Shown here: in pieces, positions 1 to 8,472 of the stretch | Position numbering within the stretch: position 1 is the stretch's first letter | Layout of the letters: each line of letters begins with the position of its first letter | From: Siphonodentalium dalli | Lineage: Eukaryota; Mollusca; Scaphopoda; Gadilida; Siphonodentaliidae | Assembly: GCA_032622095.1 (NCBI GenBank) | Contig: CP136065.1 | Location: 37,608,732 to 37,672,731 of the forward strand | DNA length: 64,000 bases | Direction of reading: 5' to 3' | Made by a program: the position numbers and the translations under genes | The notes under the pieces: model-generated | What the model was told of the DNA's origin: nothing | What the model saw: the letters and a program-made list of their open reading frames with translations, nothing else | Databases searched by the model: none

Positions 1-505
1 TCTCGCTGTTTCATGACTATAAAGCAAAACAAGTGATAAAACCATAAGATTATTTTTTTGTCATGTAGGTGCTGGGGGGGGGGAGAAGATATCCTGACCT
101 GGACATTTCCCCCCCCCCCCCACCCCAAACCCTGACTCAAACAACTTGTTGTCAGAAGAAGTTAATTTCTCGCTGTTTCATGACTATATAAAGCAAAACG
201 AGCGATAAAACCATAAGATTATTTTTTTGTCATGTAGGTGCTGGGTGGGGGGGGGGAGATATCCTGACCACGACATCTTCCCCCCCCCCCACCCCAAACC
301 CTGACCCAAACAACTTGTTGTCAGAAGAAGTTAATTTCTCGCTGTTTCATGAATATATAAAGCAAAATAAGCGATAAAATCATAAGTTGATTTTTATTTG
401 TCATGTAGGTGATGGGTGGGGGGTGGGGAATATCCAAGCCTGGACATTTATAAAAAAAAAAAAATTTAATTAAAAAAAAAAAAAAAATGGCCATTTCAGG
501 AACAA
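1..505. repeat. Tandem repeat, ~168-bp unit, three copies
   Basis: Units begin with TCTCGCTGTTTCATGA at 1, 168 and 337, so the spacings are 167 and 169 bp. The first two copies are close. Each carries a G-run (about 74-83 and 247-256) followed about 25-30 bp later by a C-run (about 109-120 and 280-290), which could pair or form G-quadruplexes. The third copy decays after the G-rich part into A-rich sequence from about 455. No coding capacity is evident. I do not recognise the family. The window begins inside the array, so the true copy number is unknown. Confidence 0.85.
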
Positions 506-660
506 ACAATCAAATGCATGATAAAAACAATTTGTTACTTTTTTTTTTTAAATAAAAAATAATAAAAAAAAAATTTCAATCTCAAAAAACATTTTTCTGG
601 CCATTTGAGGACCAAACGATATCAAATGAGTGAAATTATTTTTTTGTCATACATGGGAGG
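455..660. repeat. A/T-rich low-complexity DNA with a diverged internal duplication
   Basis: Long A-runs (about 455-486, 540-577) alternate with two related segments, one starting with GGCCATTTCAGGA near 488 and one with GGCCATTTGAGGA near 599, about 110 bp apart. The second ends in TTATTTTTTTGTCAT, a string also found in the 168-bp units upstream, so this is probably decayed material of the same array. Confidence 0.6.
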
Positions 661-682
661 GAACTTATCCAGGGTGGGGGGA

Positions 683-756
683 ACTTATCCTAGGATAAGT
701 CACCCCGCGGGGGGGAACTTATCCTAGGATAAGTTCCCCCGCGGGGTGACTTATCC
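683..756. repeat. Nested perfect and near-perfect palindromes (cruciform-capable)
   Basis: 683-700 is a perfect 18-bp palindrome (ACTTATCCTAGGATAAGT). Positions 711-740 form a perfect 30-bp palindrome centred on the same CCTAGG core. Extending outward, 693-756 is one 64-nt inverted repeat whose only defect is two extra G on the left arm (seven G against five C). The motifs GTCACCCCGC and GCGGGGTGAC flank the centre symmetrically. No transposon ends or target duplication were recognised. Confidence 0.9.
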
Positions 757-1092
757 AGGGGGGGAACTTAACGTGGTACACCGGTTGCCTGCAGTATCTA
801 ACTGGAAGAGATAATGTATGGAAATGAGGACCAGACAACAAGCTAAAAATGGTTTATATGACGTTTTCTACCCTTTGGCGACATTGACCTTCCCCAATTT
901 TAAAGTGAGGGAGGGGTATCGAACAGATATGAACAATTTCCAATTATTAAATTGTGTTCAATGCCAGGCCATGAATGAAATTTCCAATTGTTGAAATTAA
1001 AATTATTTGAGAATGATAGGCCACATATAGCTTGAATTTGTTCTAATTGATTGATATTCCAGACAGCAGTAAAATAAATGGGGACAAAAAGT

Positions 1093-1385
1093 TAGTGTAA
1101 TCATGTATGAAATTTCCAACTGTTAAAATTCTTTATAACAGTTGTGACTCCCACCCCCTCAAAATACCTCCATCACTCGATCCCCGACCCCATCATAATG
1201 GGGACAATAATTACTAGTTGGGATACCAGGCAATGGTAACCATGTATTTTAACCTTTACGTTGTAGTGTAATAATGTATGAAATTTCCAACTACCGGTAC
1301 ATGTGTATTAACTTTTTTTTACAAAAGTTGTGAATCATACACACTCAAAATCCAACTTCCACCCCCACCCCACCCCACCCCACTA
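1093..1385. repeat. Diverged direct duplication, ~171 bp apart, ending in a (CACCC)n tract
   Basis: TAGTGTAATCATGTATGAAA at 1093 and its near-identical match at 1264 start two related segments that both continue with AATTTCCAAC and later AGTTGTGA followed by C-rich sequence. The second copy runs into a (CACCC)n microsatellite at about 1360-1383. The intervening C-rich and GGGGACAA segments differ. Confidence 0.6.
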
Positions 1386-1453
1386 CACTGTCCTTTCCAC
1401 TTCTGGAGATCAAGTTGGCCACAGGTGTTCAGTTTATATTATACCCCATGTGT

Positions 1454-1541
1454 CTTGGACTGTTGCCAAATTCACAGTGATCCATGCAGAGAGCCTGCTT
1501 GGACTGTTGCCAAATTCACAATGTTCCCTGCAGAGCAGTGT
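1454..1541. repeat. 44-bp tandem duplication
   Basis: CTTGGACTGTTGCCAAATTC occurs at 1454 and again at 1498, giving an exact 44-bp step. The first ~23 bases are identical apart from one change and the remainder drifts (CCATGCAGAGAGC against CCCTGCAGAGCAG). Confidence 0.75.
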
Positions 1542-1839
1542 GCAGAGAGCTTGTATGTTATTGGAGACTGTTCTAATATGACAATAGGCTGGCCTAATTA
1601 ACAAACCATGCACAGCTAAATACACATAAGGTAGGATATATTTGTCACACAGTGCCTTTTTACTTCATTGGTCAGCATTGGTGAGTATTCCAAATAAGAT
1701 TCACTTGGGCCTTGTATCGTGATGTAATTCCGAAAAAAAATTCACTCCAGCCATCACACAGGGTTCATGGAAAGAGTTGGTTCTATAACTACAAATTCCT
1801 GTATAAATTAGGTCAATCTACCACAGTTGGACATACAGT

Positions 1840-1932
1840 CCCAAAAAATAAGGGTTTAATCAAGTTTATAAATGGGTATCCCATCATATTGGGATACCCA
1901 TTCATAAACTTGATTAAACCCTTATTTTTGGG
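1840..1932. repeat. 93-nt hairpin: 44/43-nt arms with a 6-nt loop
   Basis: The left arm 1840-1883 and right arm 1890-1932 are complementary over their full length with one mismatch and one extra A in an A-run. The loop is TCATAT (1884-1889). The arms include GGGTTTAATCAAGTTTAT and its complement. Such a tight, well-kept inverted repeat suggests a recent foldback event or a miniature element. I see no clear target duplication. The 104-codon open frame at 1712-2026 reads straight through both arms and is not credible as a gene. Confidence 0.9.
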
Positions 1933-1938
1933 CATAAG

Positions 1939-2215
1939 GTATTTTTTGTCAGGAAAACAATTGAAAGTGTCAAAATTTCAAATGGATCTTGAAAATACAT
2001 TTTTGTTATATGGCATATTCAAATGATAGCCTGTTAAAGGGTTATATCACTTTTTAGTGCTCAATTAGCACAGATTTTTTTTTTTTTTTTTTTTTCGAAG
2101 TTCGGTCCATATGGTGTTTTTTGTATGTAAAACAACCTAGGTGTCAAATGTTCACATGGATCTTGAGAAAACATTGCTGTTTTCAAGGCATATTCCAATG
2201 AGAATTATGAGATGC
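1939..2215. repeat. Diverged direct duplication around a poly-T run
   Basis: Two segments (about 1939-2035 and 2111-2205) share TTTTTTGT, AAAACAA, GTGTCAAA, ATGGATCTTGA, AAAACAT and GGCATATTC in the same order. A 22-T run sits between them at about 2074-2095. This is probably an old duplicated repeat of unknown family. Confidence 0.6.
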
Positions 2216-2388
2216 AATACCTTTTAATGCACAATGAGCCATATTTCCGACTAAATACTGAAAAGTTACCCATAATTCTGCTTTAGTTAAGAGGTTGATT
2301 ACTTACTAGTAAGGCATTACTGTAAATCCTTTGACACACCCTACAGACCATATCCCTGATCTGATCATCACCAAACTTCATATTGAGT

Positions 2389-2942
2389 CAGGGATGGATC
2401 CAGGGATTTTTTGGGGACACCTGTTTTGGGACCATGATATGCCGAAGGCATATCCCGAGGGCCGTTGGCCCGAGATGGGGGTGGGTACGGGGGGGGGGTC
2501 GCCCCCTCCCTTAGGTGCAGCATTAAAAATCCCGCATAAGAAAATGCACTGGCTTACAAGGTCAAGATAAAGGCCAATGTATTATATTATATATACGAGG
2601 CTCCTTAGATGGGAGACTCATTTATATAAGAGAATGTATTGGCACAGGATTTTTGCAAAATTTCAAGAAGCCCCAGTCATGAAAGGGTTAAATTATTTCT
2701 CACTGGACACTTGATTAAGCAATTAAAGGCTCTATATCAACTGTATATTGATGATTTGCATTGCATGTTGTTGAATTATAATAGAAGATTTCCTTCAAAA
2801 TATAGAAAATTCAGCTTTAATAAAACTATCCACTTGCAATTTGGGGACATTTAGGCAACCAGAGTTTGGGCGCCCAAACCTGTAACAGGTTTGGGCGCCC
2901 AAACCTGTAACAGGTATCAAAAGAGCCCTGGATCCATCCTTG
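2389..2942. mobile_element. hAT-like MITE, 554 bp, with perfect 8-bp target duplication
   Basis: TATTGAGT occurs immediately left (2381-2388) and right (2943-2950) of the element. The termini are inverted: CAGGGATGGATCCAGGG at the left end and, read on the other strand from the right end, CAAGGATGGATCCAGGG, 16 of 17 matching. An 8-bp duplication and CA(G/A)GG ends are the usual marks of hAT transposons. Removing the element and one TATTGAGT restores a continuous family-1 monomer. No transposase frame is present, so it is non-autonomous. Inside are three short hairpins: 2436-2454 (GATATGCC/GGCATATC, loop GAA), 2459-2471 (GGGCC/GGCCC, loop GTT) and a G/C-run pair near 2489-2510. A 25-bp unit with the palindrome GTTTGGGCGCCCAAAC is duplicated in tandem at 2864-2888 and 2889-2913. 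Confidence 0.88.
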
Positions 2943-3102
2943 TATTGAGTATCAGGGTGGCCTAGATGGGAACTCGTCATTTTGGGGTCATTCGGCAAAA
3001 AAAATATTGCCGCCAATGGCCAGTTTGGTTTTTACTCTTTGTATCACTAAATATTTCTACAAAATCTATTTGCATGTGCTGCAGACCCATCTGTTGTCAA
3101 CC

Positions 3103-3150
3103 ATTAAATTATTCCCCTACCTAAGTTGAGCTACAGTGTCATTGACACTT
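3103..3150 (+). repeat. Family-1 element 3' terminus (diverged copy)
   Basis: TTAAATTATTCCC is followed by AAGTTGAGCT (3123-3132) and the hairpin AGTGTC-ATT-GACACT (3135-3149). The same string with the same spacing ends the better preserved element at 8424-8465. AAGTTGAGCT is the reverse complement of the AGCTCAACTT found in family-1 5' ends. Monomer-like sequence resumes directly after it, so the element end lies inside another, older monomer. Confidence 0.75.
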
Positions 3151-3564
3151 TCAATAGGTCATTCGGCCAAATATTCTGGCCGCCAGAAGCCATCTTGGAT
3201 TTTACTCTTCGCATGACTAAATCCTTTGGCACGGACTGCAGGTCGTACCTGTAGTTGGACCATCAATGAAATTTCTCATGGCTGTTGACATTGGGACGTA
3301 GTTAGGAACGAGTCATTTGAGGGTCATTTGGCCCTAAAACGTGTCCACTGTCAGCCATAAATCATTTGACATATCCTACAGACCACATCCCTGATTTGAT
3401 CGTCACCAAACTTCATATGGATCATCGGGGTGACCTCTAGATGGGAACGAGTCATTTTGGGGTCATTTACCCAAAAAAACATGGTCGTCCGCAGCCATAT
3501 TGGATTTTACTCTTTACATCATTAATTACTTTGATACACCCTACATACCACATCCCAGATGGTC

Positions 3565-4214
3565 GACCAATTTGGCCATAGTGTGGTATCCGTCCAAAAC
3601 ACTTCGGACTGACAATTCGACCCATGCGCAAAACCAGAAAAAGATGACTGAGGTTAACTATGGAGAAAATATAAACAACCCAATATGTTGTGAATTTGTG
3701 ATTGGGCGATATTGTGACAACATATGATTATAAATAAACATTAAATTAATTCAGTTGTATGAATGTGTCAACAAAATAAAATTTGGGGAAACTGATTGGT
3801 TGGGGAAACTAAAGAACCATAGGCATAGCCTGAATTAGTAGGAAATTTCATCATCATTTCAATGATTTTCATGCCAAAATGGCAAATGGAAAATATCAAT
3901 TATCATATGGAATTCTAAATTTGTAAATGATTCATTGATGCAGTTATTGTTTCAGTGTGTCTCACCCCCCCCCCAACTTTGGTAAAAAATGTTGCCAAAA
4001 CAGTTGCCAAAACAGATGGAAATTTCACACAGGAATTTCCCCAAGATGGACACAGACACTCTCCCACCCCAACAGAGACATCCCCCAGACAGCACGTCCC
4101 TGCCTGACTGTCACAACAGACCCCATCCTAATGAATTGTAGAAGCTGGTGTCTTTACTGAAAATCACTGTTCATGCCATTAAATAATTTAAATGATTAAT
4201 TTTGGGACTTGTTA
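3565..4214. other. Apparently unique non-coding DNA
   Basis: I recognise no gene, RNA or repeat family. The open frames here (3500-3727, 3957-4160) are short and partly inside the neighbouring repeat or a C-run (about 3963-3973). Confidence 0.5.
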
Positions 4215-4400
4215 GTCTGTCACTTGTGCTCAAGTGCAAACCATTTGCGCTTAAGAACAAATCATTTGTGCTTAAATGCAAATCAGTTATGCTTCAGCGC
4301 AAATAAATTTTTTCTCAAGCGCAAATAGATCATATTACTCTTAAAGCGCAAATTATTTGCGTTTAAAACTTCCATTAAGGCTTTAGCGCAAATAAAAAAA
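4215..4400. repeat. Cluster of degenerate (T)TTGCGCTTAA / AGCGCAAAT motifs
   Basis: About nine imperfect copies of AAGCGCAAAT or its complement lie within ~185 bp (for example near 4244, 4264, 4285, 4318, 4350 and 4385), spaced roughly 20-35 bp, in both orientations. The same motif reads TTGCGCTTAAAG at the ends of the foldback element at 4695-5198 and recurs at about 5200-5212 just outside it. The cluster may be a pile of element ends or a preferred target. Function unknown. Confidence 0.65.
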
Positions 4401-4694
4401 TTCATGATTCCCCCGGCTGATCACCATGGATTAATTTTAAATGGCACAGGCCTGAATAGCCTACATCATTAAAGTCTATATAGGCCCACCATAAAGCAAA
4501 GATAAATAATAATATGTGACAAAGGCCTCTCATATCTGTGACATTGTTATTTTCATTTTAAAAAATCTGGACCCCTGTGATTTCATTGCAAAGTGCCCAG
4601 CTAAAATACTGGCAAAAGGCCTAGTATAGTGGGTGGGGGTCTCAAAAAGCGATGAACATATACATGTAGGAGGCAAAATTCACATCTAATAAGG
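4401..4694. other. Non-coding DNA, nothing recognised
   Basis: No open frame above trivial length, no repeat or structured RNA that I can identify. Confidence 0.5.
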
Positions 4695-5198
4695 AATTGC
4701 GCTTAAAGGTACTCAACCCGTAAAGAGGGTCCCCATCTCAACAGATTCCAACAACAACAATCCGATCAGAGGGTCCTATATTACTATTTCTTTGGCTTTG
4801 GGGGTAAAAAATATTTGATTCGAGTCGAGGAACCCATCAAACAAAGCTCAGAGTTATTAGATATTGATTTTTGAAAATTCTTATGTTCTCGAGATGGGTA
4901 CCAATAACTGCCGTCAATTTGGTAACATGCTCGAGATGTTACGCCAAAATTCTATTCAAACAGGCAAGGATGGATAACTCTATAATCAAGTGGGTAATAA
5001 TAACGAATTTATGACTTTCTTCTGGGCCAGAAAGAATTCCCGATAATGAAAAATAATAGATTTCTAAAATCGATATCTAACAAATCTGAGCTTTGATGGG
5101 TGACTTCCTCGACTCGAATCAAATATTTTTGACCCCTGAAGCCATTGAAATAGTTATTGAGAGGAGTTTTTACGGGTTGAGTATCTTTAAGCGCAATT
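4695..5198. mobile_element. Foldback / long-TIR miniature element, ~504 bp
   Basis: The ends are AATTGCGCTTAAAG and its exact complement CTTTAAGCGCAATT. Inverted similarity extends inward over most of the left arm (4695 to about 4884) and the right arm (about 5053 to 5198), including ACTCAACCCGTAAA, ATATTTGATTCGAGTCGAGG, CCCATCAAA and AGCTCAGA. The left arm is ~40 bp longer because of an insertion around 4735-4775. The central ~170 bp holds a small hairpin GTAACAT/ATGTTAC (4922-4942). No coding capacity. I could not define a target duplication; the flanks are AAGG and GATT. It is best called a foldback-type MITE of unassigned superfamily. Confidence 0.85.
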
Positions 5199-5337
5199 GA
5201 TTGCGTTTAAGCAGGGTGGGGTCTGCAATTTTTTCTGATTCTGAACACTAGGCGGGGGTTTGTGGGTGGTTCAGCAGCCCGGCTTACACATTTTTTCCTG
5301 GCAGGGCCCTGTATATTTTTTTCCTACAGTCATTTTT

Positions 5338-5367
5338 AGCTGAACTTTACTTTGTAAAGTTTGAGCT
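5338..5367 (+). repeat. Family-1 5' subterminal hairpin
   Basis: AGCTGAACTTTAC pairs with GTAAAGTTTGAGCT around a TTT loop, with a one-base bulge and one C-to-G change relative to the other copies. The outer AGCTCAACTT also pairs with AAGTTGAGCT at the element's 3' end. Further copies of this hairpin lie at 12688, 15427, 15925, 16909, 17407, 18391, 18889, 20158, 20656, 21925 and 22423, each spanning about 30 bp. Confidence 0.85.
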
Positions 5368-5399
5368 ATTGCCATGGCTTTGTCGACCGTCGTCCGTGT

Positions 5400-7437
5400 G
5401 TGCATGATTTGTCAACAATACAGGCTACAGGTCGTACCTTTGTTCAGATCATTATGAAATTTGTCATAGCTGTTGACATCAACATTTAGACTGGAATGAT
5501 TCATTTTGGGGTCATTCGAAAAAAAACATGGCCGCTAGCAGCCATCTTGGATTTCAAAGTCCAATCCATTAGCACAGGCTACAGGCCGTACTGTTTGTCT
5601 GATCATCATGAAATTTGTCACGGATGTTAATATTGACATGTAAATGGGAACGAGTAATTTTGGGGTTATTCGGCACAAAAACATGGCCGCCAGCAGCCAT
5701 CTTGGATTTTACTCTTCGTATGAATAAATTCTTTAGCACGGGCTACATGTCGTACCTTTAGTCTGATCATCATAAAATTTGTCATGGCTGTTGAAATTGG
5801 AATGTTGATGGGAACGAGTAATTTTGGGATGATTCGGACAAAAAACATGGCCGCCAGTGGCCATCTTGGATTTCAAAATTCAATCCATTAGCACGGGCTA
5901 CATATCGTACTGTTCATCTGATCATCATGAAATTTGTCGTGGATGTTAATATTAACATATACCCCGCTGGACAAAACAAGTGTCCATTGGCACCGCGGTG
6001 TATTTGCCGTTCGGCCGCGGTGTCAGAGTTTGTAACTGCAGTTGAGCACCGCGGCCGAACGGCAAGTACACCGTGGCCCAACAGCAAGTACACTGCGACC
6101 GAAAGGCAACTACACCGCAGCCGAACGGCATGTACACCGTGGTTAGATTTCTGGTTAGTATCGTCTTTTTTCAGTTTAATGAACGTACACCGCGACAATT
6201 ACACCATGGCCGAACGGCAATTACACCGCGGCCCAACTGTAGTTAGCCGGTGGAGCCGCGGTGTAGTTGCATTTCAGCCACGGTGGCAACGCTAACTGCA
6301 CCGCGGTTAGGTGGACACTTGTTTTGTCAAGCAGGGTAGATGGGAACGAGTAACTTTGGGGTCATTCGGCACAAAAACATGGCCACCAGCAGCCATCTTG
6401 GTTTTTACTCTTTGTATGACTAAATTCTTTAGCACGGGCTACAGGTCGTACTTTTAGTCTGATCATCATAAAATTTGTCATGGATGTTAACAGTGACATG
6501 TAGATGGGAAACGAGTCATTTTGGGGTCATTCGGCCAAAAACATGGCCGCCAGCAGCCATTTTGGATTTTACTCTTTGTATGACTAAATCCTTTAGCAAG
6601 GGCTACAGGTTGTACCTTTAGTCTGATCATCATAAAATTTGTCATGGCTGTTGAAATTGGAATGTAGATGGGAACGAGTCATTTTGGGGTCATTCGGACA
6701 AAAAACATGGTCACCAGTGGCCATCTTGGATTTCAAAATTCGATCCATTAGCACGGGCTACATGTCGTACTGTTCATCAGATCATACATGTCGTACTGCT
6801 CATCAGATCATCATGAAATTTGGCATGGCCGCCGGCAACCATCTTTGATTTTACTCTTTGCATGACTAAACCCTTTGGCACAGGTTACAGGTCGTACCTT
6901 TGGTCGGATCATCATAAAATTTGTCATGAATGTTAACAGTGTCATGTAGATGGGAACGAGTCATTTTGGGGTCATTCGGCCAAAAAACATGGCTGCCAGC
7001 ATGCAGCTATCTTGGATTTTACTCTTTGTACGACTAAATCCTTTACCACGGGCTACAGGTTGTAGCTTTAGTCTCATCATAATGAAATTTGTCCTGGCTG
7101 TTGAAATTGGAATGTAGATGAGAATATTAAAGTCATTTTGGGGTCATTTAGACAAAAAACATGGCCTCCAGAGCCATCTTGGATTTCAAAATTCAATCTA
7201 TTAGCACGGTCTACAGGTCGTACTGTTTGTCTGATCATCATGAAATTTGTCATGGATGTTAATATTGACATGTAAATAGGAACGAGTAATTTTGGGCTTT
7301 ATTTGGCCAAACAACATGGTCGCCGGCAGCCATCTTGGATTTTACTATTTGGATGACTAAAGCTATCAAATGTTTTTGAATTTTATTGGAAAACATAGCC
7401 GCCGGCAACCATCTTAGGTTTTACTTTTATATATATA
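5400..7437 (+). repeat. Tandem monomers of family 1 (types A and B), first block
   Basis: Two monomer types alternate irregularly. Type A (~164 bp) carries GGATTTTACTCTTTGTATGA then CTAAATCCTTTAGCACGGGC. Type B (~155 bp) carries GATTTCAAA(A/G)TTCAATCCATT then AGCACGGGC. Both share GGGAACGAGTCATTTTGGGG, TCATTCGGCCAAAAAACATGG, CCGCCAGCAGCCATCTTGGA, CTACAGGTCGTAC and ATCATCATAAAATTTGTCAT. The last part (about 7359-7437) has the AAAGCTATCAAAT....TTTTTGAAT and GCCGCCGGCAACCATCTTA sequence that precedes the 3' module. The small frames seen here are artefacts of the repeat. Confidence 0.9.
5962..6336. mobile_element. TIR element (MITE), 375 bp, TA target duplication, GC-rich core repeats
   Basis: The 25-bp ends 5962-5986 and 6312-6336 are inverted with two mismatches and share GACAAAACAAGTGTCCA. 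TA flanks both sides (5960-5961, 6337-6338). The uninterrupted monomer reads ACATGTAGATGGG at this spot, so the insertion is precise. The interior is strikingly GC-rich for this window and consists of degenerate ~22-24-bp units built from GGCCGAACGGCAA.TACACCGC and from CACCGCGGTG, itself a 10-bp palindrome, in both orientations. A TA duplication fits Tc1/mariner-like elements but other groups share it. No transposase. The 122-codon frame over 5927-6295 is an artefact of these units. Confidence 0.88.
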
Positions 7438-8343
7438 CTAGAAGGTGACCCGACTTCGTCCGGGGTTTGACCTTGAATTGTCTATTTTGAAGGCCAAGGT
7501 CAAGTGGGGTCACGATTTGACCCGTCCAAAACACTGCCCGAACAAAAGTACCCGACAAAAGTACCCGTCGAAATCCATCCGGTTTTACCCGATTTGACCT
7601 TGAATTGACCATTTTGAAGGTCAAGGTCGGGTGGGGTCAAACACCAACACCCCAAAAATGGTGGAAATCGGCCCAGCGGATACCGGGAAATTGGCCCAGC
7701 GGATACCGAGATACCCTATGCATCAAATTAATTTCGTCCGTAAAAATCCGCCAGTTTAACCCGATTTGATTTCCACTGAAGTATATAAACGCGCCTCATA
7801 TACACACACTCATTAATTATCAAGTTTCAACGTAAAGCTAAATTACCATCGGTGCCCGAGATATCGCCAAGACGTCTGAAACAGTCAAATGCATCGGCCG
7901 GGTGAGAGTTAACGTGATCTAACTTTATGACCTCTAACGACGTCATAGAAGTTACGCATTGTTTTTATCCTGATAAAAGATCGTACCACTTCTTCTTAAT
8001 AATTGAGGCAGATAACTAAAACGGATACATACATATTATATATCGTTGGAAAGATGAAGCCACACAGATTCTAACTGTGCAAATTATATGACTGGCAATT
8101 TATTATTCGCGCTATATCGAATCGATTTGTGAGCACCGAACTGAAATATATTAGCGCAAAACGGCGTGAAAACAGATTTGACCTCGGCACGTGAAAAGTT
8201 GACCTCGCACGGACAAATAAATATGCCTATGTTCGTCACCGGCCGAAAATACCCTAAAATACCAAATTTCATCGAAATTGGCTTAGTCGTTTTCGAGTCC
8301 ATCGATTAGACACACACAAACACAGATCTTTCAAATATAATAG
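7438..8343. mobile_element. ~906-bp inserted element of unknown family
   Basis: Elsewhere (for example 29660-29700, reverse strand) the joined sequence TTTTACTTTTATATATATC then TCTTCATGTTGATAAC is uninterrupted. Here it is split, so the inserted piece runs from CTAGAAGGTGACCCG to CAAATATAATAG, flanked by ATATAT-type duplication. Inside, TTTGACCTTGAATTG....ATTTTGAAGG(C/T)CAAGGTC occurs at 7466 and 7593, and a 23-bp unit GAAAT(C/T)GGCCCAGCGGATACCG is tandemly duplicated at 7664 and 7687. Near the 3' end is AAATTTCATCGAAATTGGCT followed by an ACACACAAACACA stretch, a style seen at the ends of many invertebrate non-autonomous elements. No convincing coding frame and no clear TIRs, although both ends start with CTA when read inward. 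Confidence 0.75.
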
Positions 8344-8468
8344 ATATATCTTCATGTTGATAAACTAGTATTAGACATTAAACTTTCCACATTCCTAATC
8401 ACTCCATTGACTGTAATACATTAAATTATTCCCTTTCCAAGTTGAGCTACAGTGTCATTGACACTTTT
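8344..8468 (+). repeat. Family-1 3' module, subterminal inverted repeat and terminal hairpin
   Basis: The unique 3' module (TTGATAAACTAGTATTAGAC .. CCACATTCCTAATC .. TCCATTGACTGTAA .. TTAAATTATTCCC) is followed by AAGTTGAGCT (8439-8448) and the hairpin 8451-8465. The same module occurs in reverse orientation in every unit of the arrays beyond 28 kb, but there it stops at ATTATTCCCT and lacks the last ~35 bp. It therefore marks the intact 3' end and shows that the array copies are truncated. Confidence 0.85.
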
Positions 8469-8472
8469 ATTT

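Larger units (their letters stand above)
757..1839. other. Non-coding stretch with small duplications
   Basis: I see no supportable gene. Overlapping open frames at 1278-1601 and 1330-1581 disagree in frame, lack any recognisable domain and cross a CACCC microsatellite. The identifiable structure is limited to the duplications at 1093-1385 and 1454-1541. Confidence 0.6.
2322..3564 (+). repeat. Old, diverged family-1 monomers (forward orientation)
   Basis: Several decayed copies of the monomer that dominates later in the window are recognisable by ordered landmarks: ATCCTTTG(A)CACA, CTACAGACC, TGATC(A/G)TCACCAAA, GATGGGAAC, GAGTCATTTTGGGGTCATT, GCCAT.TTGGATTTTACTC. Landmark copies lie at about 2322-2388, 2951-3080, 3160-3290, 3300-3415 and 3420-3564. 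Divergence is much higher than in the arrays beyond 12.7 kb, so these are older. A 554-bp transposon interrupts them (2389-2942). Confidence 0.75.
5331..8468 (+). mobile_element. Family-1 HINE/pearl-like element, nearly complete copy
   Basis: In order it shows: a 5' end CATTTTTAGCTGAACTTTAC shared with other copies; a 5' hairpin (5338-5367); a GTCGACCGTCGTCCGTGTGTG tract; TCAACAATACAGGCTACAGG; roughly ten forward monomers; a 3' module (8344-8438); AAGTTGAGCT (8439-8448), which is complementary to the 5' AGCT(C/G)AACTT; and a terminal hairpin AGTGTC-ATT-GACACT (8451-8465). Subterminal inverted repeats, internal tandem repeats and a 3' hairpin without a coding region match non-autonomous Helentron-type (HINE) elements as I remember them. 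The assignment is inference. No Rep/helicase gene is present. Two later insertions (5962-6336 and 7438-8343) inflate the length; without them it is about 1.85 kb. Confidence 0.75.

Noticed and set aside
1712-2026. 104-codon frame
   Set aside because: It translates both arms of a 93-nt hairpin and has no similarity I can recognise.
5927-6295. 122-codon frame rich in Arg, Thr and His
   Set aside because: It reads through GC-rich minisatellite units of a TIR element and starts within a monomer; an opposing 94-codon frame covers the same bases.
7438-8343. Terminal inverted repeats for the 906-bp element
   Set aside because: Only CTA agrees when both ends are read inward, which is too short to support a cut-and-paste class.
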